Positions 6,700 to 10,192 of a stretch of DNA of 10,192 nucleotides are shown piece after piece. The notes beneath the pieces were generated by a model. It made no database searches, was not told where the DNA came from, and worked only from the letters and a program-made list of their open reading frames with translations. Both the position numbers and the translations under genes were made by a program. This DNA is from an uncultured Spartobacteria bacterium (GTDB taxonomy: Bacteria > Verrucomicrobiota > Verrucomicrobiia > Chthoniobacterales > Terrimicrobiaceae). The DNA is taken from positions 1 to 10,192 of the forward strand of contig CAIWSO010000031.1 of assembly GCA_903915315.1 (NCBI GenBank). The letters are read 5' to 3'. Numbering within the stretch: position 1 is the first letter of the stretch; every line of letters starts with the position of its first letter.

Positions 6700-7130
6700 T
6701 CGCCTTTCTTTCGGCTATCGCGGGCACGTTTTCCCTCGGTTTTTTTTATTTCGTGGGCGCGATTCCTGGTGGCATGGCGGCGGGCCTCAGTATCCCGTTG
6801 GCTTCCTTGGTCGCCTGGTGCGGGTATGCCGCCGGAGCTGGAGTGATGCTTCTTCTTGGTGCGCCCGCGCGGGATTGGATCGCGAGAAAGTTGCGCATTC
6901 CCCTTGTGAGAGACCCTCAGAAGTGGATATGGCGCGCGTGGGATAAGTTTGGGTTGGTTGGTCTGGGATTGGTCGCTCCCATCACGATTGGCCCACAGGC
7001 CGGTTGCCTCCTTGCTCTGGCGGTGGGAGAAAAGCGTTGGGCGGCCTTTCTAAGCCTGTCACTTGGTGTCATCCCTTGGTGCATTGGTTTCGCTGTGATT
7101 TTTTCGATGGGGTTCAAACTTGCCGTTTGA
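6696..7130 (+). CDS. Small multi-drug export family membrane protein
   Basis: The 144-residue, very hydrophobic protein fits the Sm_multidrug_ex family (small multi-drug export protein), an inner-membrane family with little direct functional proof. Landmarks are FVGAIPGGMAAGLSIPLASLVAW (19-41), a cytoplasmic basic stretch with KLRIPLVRDPQKWIWRAWDKFG (65-86), then GLVAPITIGPQAGCLLALAVG (91-111) and LGVIPWCIGFAVIF (123-136). Four or so membrane segments are visible. I chose ATG 6696 because it overlaps the HAD stop as ATGA. A TTG at 6669 would add nine residues inside the HAD gene and is less likely. The next gene begins after only two bases, so this is the middle gene of a tight operon. The drug-export name should be read as a family label, not a proven role. 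Confidence 0.75.
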   Translation: MIAFLSAIAGTFSLGFFYFVGAIPGGMAAGLSIPLASLVAWCGYAAGAGVMLLLGAPARDWIARKLRIPLVRDPQKWIWRAWDKFGLVGLGLVAPITIGPQAGCLLALAVGEKRWAAFLSLSLGVIPWCIGFAVIFSMGFKLAV

Positions 7131-7132
7131 TT

Positions 7133-7537
7133 ATGTGCGCCATTTTGCGAAACGGAACCCGCACGCTTAAGCCAGGAACTCCCATAGCCACATCCGGTGC
7201 CAATGGTCTGGTGAAGGCGGTCTGGGCAGGATTTGCGCGCTCTGAGATTCTGAGTTGGTGGAAACGCCAAGGCGGCGAGGAGGTCGATGTTCCCGCGACG
7301 GAATTCGCCGAGCGGTCGGATGTCACTGGCAAGCTCCAGTGGGATTGGGTGCCGTCTGATTGTGTGGTGGCGGCGCTTCTCGACCACCGCACGGCAACGC
7401 CACTCCTCAAAATCCTCACGCGGGCATCGACCGATGCCGAACTTCATAAATACGAACACCCCCGCATGCCGCTTTTACTTTCGCGGCGCTTTGCTGTTTT
7501 GCCACTTGAGGAACCCGAGCCAGATCTTTTTTTCTAG
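7133..7537 (+). CDS. Possible short, divergent SRAP (YedK/HMCES-like) protein
   Basis: I do not firmly recognise this 134-residue protein, but its layout follows SRAP proteins, which shield abasic sites in single-stranded DNA by linking to Cys2. It begins Met-Cys2. It then has LKPGTPIA (12-19; compare the PGT segment in YedK), VWAGF followed by WW (30-43), DVPATEFAERS (52-62) where SRAPs have NAR.ET, WVPSDC (72-77) where they have the FADGWFEW-type segment, and ILTRAS...YEHPRMPLLL (94-116). The last matches the SRAP end IV TA..IHDRRPLVL, with H109 at the catalytic His position. The Asn and Glu of the SRAP active site are not evident, and the protein is about 85 residues shorter than YedK. It starts two bases after the membrane-protein gene, so it is co-transcribed, and ends 17 bp from the convergent TPR gene. 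No membrane segment or signal peptide is seen. The SRAP assignment is tentative; the gene itself is likely real. Confidence 0.6.
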   Translation: MCAILRNGTRTLKPGTPIATSGANGLVKAVWAGFARSEILSWWKRQGGEEVDVPATEFAERSDVTGKLQWDWVPSDCVVAALLDHRTATPLLKILTRASTDAELHKYEHPRMPLLLSRRFAVLPLEEPEPDLFF

Positions 7538-7554
7538 AATCTGCCCCTTCAAGC

Positions 7555-8073
7555 CTAGGAACCAGACAGGGAACTCATTTGCAAAATCGGGGTGCTGTAA
7601 TTTTGCCAGATCAGATCAAGGTCGCCCTCATCGGTGAGCGCAAGAACGCGGCAGATCGGGCAGAGTTTTTTCGACTGATTCAAGTGTTTTTTGGCCTCGG
7701 CGATATTGCCGAGTTGGCACTCGCAGCAGGCGAGTTGGAAGAGGAGCAAGGCTTCGTTGGGAAATCGCTTGGTTGCCGCTAGTAGAGTCGCACGGGCGCT
7801 TTCCACGGAATCCAAGTGGTAACGTGCAAACGCGCAATCAAGCCACCTTTTTACATTCTGCTTATCCGTTTGGCAGAGAAGTTGTGCTGTCTTTTCCATG
7901 CGTTCCCATTCTCCCGTCTCGCGGAAGATCTCCACATAGACGGAGAGGCTCTCATTGCTCATCTGCTCGTTCTCAGGAAGGGATTCCAATTCCCGCAAAG
8001 CGTCCTCCACCAACCCGATTTCAAGGTATCCCTGTGCCGCGCGGATTTTCATTTGGTTCTGGGGGTCGTTCAT
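7555..8073 (-). CDS. TPR-repeat protein
   Basis: This is a 172-residue soluble protein built almost wholly of tetratricopeptide repeats, which form helical scaffolds for protein binding. Four TPR-like units can be drawn at about 8-33 (YLEIGLVEDALRELESLP), 42-70 (VYVEIFRETGEWERMEKTA), 74-105 (ARYHLDSVESARATLLAATKRFP) and 108-139 (LACCECQLGNIAEAKKHL). Typical alanine and glycine positions are kept in the first and last. The tail (140-172) is not repetitive. There is no signal peptide, so it is probably cytoplasmic. Two Cys pairs (C116-C117 and C138/C141) are a curiosity; CPIC (138-141) has a thioredoxin-like spacing but sits in a TPR helix end, so redox activity is not suggested. The binding partner is unknown. 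The gene stands alone, 149 bp downstream of the next minus-strand gene. Confidence 0.8.
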   Translation of the reverse strand: MNDPQNQMKIRAAQGYLEIGLVEDALRELESLPENEQMSNESLSVYVEIFRETGEWERMEKTAQLLCQTDKQNVKRWLDCAFARYHLDSVESARATLLAATKRFPNEALLLFQLACCECQLGNIAEAKKHLNQSKKLCPICRVLALTDEGDLDLIWQNYSTPILQMSSLSGS

Positions 8074-8222
8074 GTTTTTTTCGGAATTTATGCGTTTCTT
8101 TCGGGCAAACTGGGGTTGCCCCCACAGTTATTTTATCGACGCATCTGTGCCGGACTTGAGTTCAAAAAAACTGAAATGTCGCCTTCGGGAACGGTCGCTT
8201 ACGGAAGCAAAGCACGCGGTTC

Positions 8223-8645
8223 CTACCCCTTTATAGAAATCATGATAAGACAAAACCCTCGAACGCTCCACGCGATTGTGCGCCACCAATTCGTGACGAC
8301 AAGGCGATCATGGGCGCGTGCGTCAAAGCCGTCAGCTAGTTTGTCGTGCAAAGGGATTTGAACTCGCCACGTGGATAGCCAAATGAGGCCCAGTGGCACA
8401 AGGCTTCCAAGAAACCAAGGATCACGGGAATCTGAGAATACCAGCAGTCCTGCGGCAGTGATGATTTCCGTGAGCATCAGTGGGGCCACCACCCAAGTGA
8501 TCTGCTTGGTATAGCGTTTGTGATAGGCTTGAAAGACTTCGCGCCCGACTTGCGCGAACAGAGGGTAATGGGCCAACTGAATAGTCCAGATCAAACCAAC
8601 AAGCGCCCATGTTGTGGCATTGTGAATCGTGGATAGCAAAGCCAT
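8223..8645 (-). CDS. Small four-helix membrane protein, function unknown
   Basis: The 140-residue protein has four likely membrane helices at about 8-28, 49-70, 76-93 and 122-138. Polar segments between them carry features that look conserved: QLAHYPLF (23-30), YHKRYTKQITWVVAPLMLTE (41-60), and HDRLVVTNWWRTIAW (112-126) before the last helix. I associate this pattern with an uncharacterised bacterial membrane family (DUF1772-like in layout), but I cannot name it with confidence. The several His residues near membrane borders (H26, H42, H100, H112) could bind a metal or heme; that is speculation. The start is the ATG at 8643-8645. The 100 bp upstream and the 149 bp downstream hold no other gene that I can support. 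Confidence 0.7.
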   Translation of the reverse strand: MALLSTIHNATTWALVGLIWTIQLAHYPLFAQVGREVFQAYHKRYTKQITWVVAPLMLTEIITAAGLLVFSDSRDPWFLGSLVPLGLIWLSTWRVQIPLHDKLADGFDARAHDRLVVTNWWRTIAWSVRGFCLIMISIKG

Positions 8646-8745
8646 GGTGCTCGGTGCTATTGAAATCCTTTGGCCAAGCCTATCACGAGCTGATTCTCAG
8701 TTTGGCATGAAGAGATATTCGCTGCGGAAAAAGAAATGGCCGTGC

Positions 8746-8988
8746 TCATTCCTCGTCGATTGGGCCTTTCAAATGCTGTTCGAGTAGTTTGCGATGTTTC
8801 GTGATCCTGCCGCCAACGCGCTTGCGCCAAAGACGAAAACTGGAGGGCTTCAACTCACGCGCCATCACGTCGATAACCTGTTTTTCAGTGAATCCAGTCC
8901 GCTCTTCTATCTGCTCAAACGTGGTGCGATCCTCCCACGCATAGCGAATAATCCGGGAAATCTGTTCGGGAGATGCAGTCGATTTCAT
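8746..8988 (-). CDS. TIGR03643 family small protein
   Basis: The 80-residue protein matches the TIGR03643 family of unknown function: EQISRIIRYAWEDRTTFEQI (8-27), TEKQVIDVMARELKPSSFRLW (34-54) and a basic tail with RVGGRITKH (57-65). The first two-thirds look like a helix-turn-helix style bundle (helices about 7-18, 23-30 and 34-44), followed by a strongly basic C-terminal part, so nucleic-acid binding is possible but unproven. I chose the ATG at 8986-8988 because family members begin shortly before the EQI/RII segment. The in-frame codon at 9045 would add 19 residues (MESFLFGTRWARSSSASTI) that do not look like the family. It stands alone on the strand. Confidence 0.85.
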   Translation of the reverse strand: MKSTASPEQISRIIRYAWEDRTTFEQIEERTGFTEKQVIDVMARELKPSSFRLWRKRVGGRITKHRKLLEQHLKGPIDEE

Positions 8989-9245
8989 GATAGTTGAAGC
9001 ACTTGAGGATCGTGCCCACCTTGTGCCAAAAAGGAAAGATTCCAACTGCGGGAAGTTCGTTGGATCTTGAGCTATCTGGGGGGCGGGGACAGTTGAACAC
9101 CTTGGTATTCAAAATGCCCTTCATCAGAACCGCTTTTTGCGATCAATCCTTAGGCCCTTCCAGTCCGAAATCGTCGATGCTGTGGAAAACTTGGGCGCAA
9201 TTTTGTGTCCTGCGGATGGGCGACTATTCGAGTTTGGCAGACGCC

Positions 9246-9680
9246 TTATTCCAGTTCAGCCACTCGCACTCTTTTGCTATCGCGAGTTTCTTCTACCGCA
9301 TCACGGATTTGTTCTCTGATGGCTTGAGCATTGGGTATAGCCGGCACAATGACTTCGGGTGATGTGGTATCGGTCGTGAGTAAAATCACATTCCCCAAGC
9401 CAAATAATCGCAGAAAAAAAGGCTGCTCAAACTGGGTGTCTCTCACGCGGTAGAGTTCCAATTCTTCGATACGTTTCGACAAAACCCCGCTGTGCATTTT
9501 CAGACGCTGGTTGGTCAATTCATAAACCTGATTTTTGACCACGAGGTATTTCCAGAGGATCACAAAGAGGGCCACAGGTGCCAATACAACCGTGCAAGCC
9601 AATAACCCCCAAATCACGAATGCGCCAAAGTTTGTCACTTGGGATGGCGTTCCAGACCACAAAAGATTTTCTGCTCTCAT
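9246..9680 (-). CDS. Bacterial PH-domain membrane protein (bPH2, YdbS-like)
   Basis: This is a 144-residue inner-membrane protein with a bacterial pleckstrin-homology-like domain (bPH_2, PF03703 type). Residues 18-45 form a hydrophobic hairpin or long membrane segment after a short LLWSGTPS start, typical for the family. The domain follows: YELTNQRLKMHSGVLSKR (53-70), IEELELYRVRDTQFEQPFF (71-89), RLFGLGNVILLTTD (91-104) and PAIPNAQAIREQIRDAVEE (113-131). The R..D....Q....R..G.G.I core is complete. The domain sits in the cytoplasm next to the membrane; YdbS/YdbT-type relatives have no settled biochemical role. Its start codon is in the palindrome CATG, and a 55-codon reading frame lies 58 bp upstream on the same strand. 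Confidence 0.85.
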   Translation of the reverse strand: MRAENLLWSGTPSQVTNFGAFVIWGLLACTVVLAPVALFVILWKYLVVKNQVYELTNQRLKMHSGVLSKRIEELELYRVRDTQFEQPFFLRLFGLGNVILLTTDTTSPEVIVPAIPNAQAIREQIRDAVEETRDSKRVRVAELE

Positions 9681-9738
9681 GTTCGAGGTTTCCAGGTCCT
9701 ATTTTTTAGGCATCGAGGGTGACTCATATTTCATCCAA

Positions 9739-9906
9739 CTACCGCAACAGGATCTGAGTTCCAATACTGCCGACTTCGTTGAATATGCGGAGTTCTTCTT
9801 GGAAATGGGTACGACCGCCTTGAAGGCGGCCAACTGATTCAAGGCGTCCACGGAACTTTTCAACACATGCTTCGAGCGGGATTCGCTCAGGGTTTGCGTG
9901 GTCCAC
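9739..9906 (-). CDS. Small ORF, 55 residues, unidentified
   Basis: A GTG-started frame reads MDHANPERIPLEACVEK, then FRGRLESVGRLQGGR (18-32) and THFQEELRIFNEVGSIGTQI (33-52) to a TAG stop. Its composition is that of a normal soluble helical protein. By contrast the overlapping 69-residue frame in the same direction (9699-9908) is Ser/Lys-rich with scattered Cys and looks random. No Shine-Dalgarno is obvious before the GTG, and a TGA lies in frame 16 codons upstream, so the protein cannot be much longer at its N-terminus. It could be a small gene ahead of the PH-domain gene, or the surviving end of a lost one. I do not recognise the family. It contains the palindrome CCGCCTTCAAGGCGG (9815-9829), which encodes part of GRLQGGR. 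Confidence 0.4.
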   Translation of the reverse strand: MDHANPERIPLEACVEKFRGRLESVGRLQGGRTHFQEELRIFNEVGSIGTQILLR

Positions 9907-10112
9907 ATGTGATAATATTATTTTGGAGGTAGTGTTGGTTCAAGCTAGGATTTCTGCAAGATGCGGGGAGTGAGGGGTGCAACCGGAGCGTACCGGATAA
10001 CACATGTCAGAGGGCGCTGACTGGGTTGCCTATCGAAAGCAGCCAAAACGTGAAATGAAGTTACATCAACTAAACTGCTTTCAGCACTTATATTTTGCTG
10101 GGGGAATGCGGG
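9907..10112. other. Intergenic stretch, no convincing gene
   Basis: About 200 bases separate the 55-residue frame from the partial gene at the right end. No reading frame here looks like protein. Small inverted repeats are present: CCGG with CCGG (9983-9996), GTCAG with CTGAC (10006-10021), and an outer GCAACC (9979-9984) with GGTTGC (10024-10029). On the plus strand TTTTGGAGG (9921-9929) resembles a strong Shine-Dalgarno, but the possible frames after it end within about a dozen codons. CAGCA and TGCTG (10082-10100) could form a weak hairpin after the partial gene's stop, without a T-run. Confidence 0.4.
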
Positions 10113-10192
10113 CTACTCAGCGGCTTTGCTCTGTTCGGGTTCAGCGTAATATTTGACGCCCATTTCGATTTTTTCGCGTCCGTTGGCGAGTC
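10113..10192 (-). CDS. C-terminal end of an unidentified protein (partial)
   Basis: Reading in from the right edge on the minus strand, an open frame gives 25 residues, LANGREKIEMGVKYYAEPEQ then SKAAE, ending in TAG (10113-10115). The mix of charged residues and the clean stop suggest the tail of a real soluble protein, but it is too short for me to name. The gene would have its start outside the window. Whether this frame is the coding one depends on sequence to the right. Confidence 0.4.
   Translation of the reverse strand, partial: LANGREKIEMGVKYYAEPEQSKAAE

Noticed and set aside
8108..8129. Hairpin AACTGGGG/CCCC..CAGTT as a terminator for the 8223-8645 gene
   Set aside because: The stem has a bulge, lies about 95 bases past the stop, and is not followed by a T-run on the minus strand.
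9815..9829. Palindrome CCGCCTTCAAGGCGG as an operator or terminator
   Set aside because: It lies inside the 55-codon frame and is followed by no T-run on either strand; codon pattern for GRLQGGR explains it well enough.
9699..9908. 69-codon minus-strand frame just before the PH-domain gene
   Set aside because: Composition looks random (Ser/Lys-rich, SCCGSW), while the overlapping 55-codon frame in the same direction looks coding.
10113..10115. TAG read-through into the following open frame (to about 9945)
   Set aside because: The ~54 codons after the stop are open but have a random look and no start codon; nothing indicates recoding.
10004..10156. 50-codon plus-strand frame from ATG 10004
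   Set aside because: It runs opposite the stop and tail of the partial minus-strand gene, has no Shine-Dalgarno, and its product matches nothing I know.

Overview
The window reads as chromosomal DNA of a Gram-negative bacterium of the Verrucomicrobia / PVC group. Three things point there. A DUF5069 protein and a TIGR03643-type protein are both present; these small families are common in Verrucomicrobia. A metal ABC permease is fused to a DtxR-type repressor, as in chlamydial YtgC-YtgR. The substrate-binding protein has a plain signal peptide without a lipobox cysteine. The lineage is an inference from gene content; there is no rRNA or other marker.

Left end (1-381, + strand): a short ACGAAT repeat, then the last ~80 codons of a dihydropyrimidinase/hydantoinase with its catalytic part missing. 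It is probably a gene remnant. Its last 54 bp overlap, tail to tail, the end of the metal-transport operon.

328-4351 (- strand): a complete four-gene metal-uptake operon in the order binding protein, ATPase, permease fused to DtxR domain, permease. Two of the three junctions are ATGA overlaps. The binding protein keeps four metal ligands at exactly TroA spacing. A perfect 9+2+9 palindrome overlaps the likely -10 box just before the first gene. Together these suggest a self-regulated metal-uptake circuit whose regulator is built into the permease. Upstream on the same strand are a TauE/SafE-type membrane carrier (4380-5156) and a DUF5069 protein (5281-5715).

5898-7537 (+ strand): a compact three-gene operon with a recognisable promoter. 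It encodes a HAD phosphatase with a very basic N-terminus, a small multi-drug-export-type membrane protein (ATGA overlap), and a 134-residue protein that looks like a shortened, divergent SRAP/YedK domain.

7555-9906 (- strand): small genes for a TPR protein, a four-helix membrane protein, a TIGR03643 protein and a bacterial PH-domain membrane protein, plus a 55-codon reading frame (9739-9906) that looks coding but is unidentified. The last 80 bases hold the C-terminal 25 codons of a gene entering from the right. 9907-10112 has no convincing gene. No tRNA, rRNA, CRISPR array or intact insertion sequence was seen.
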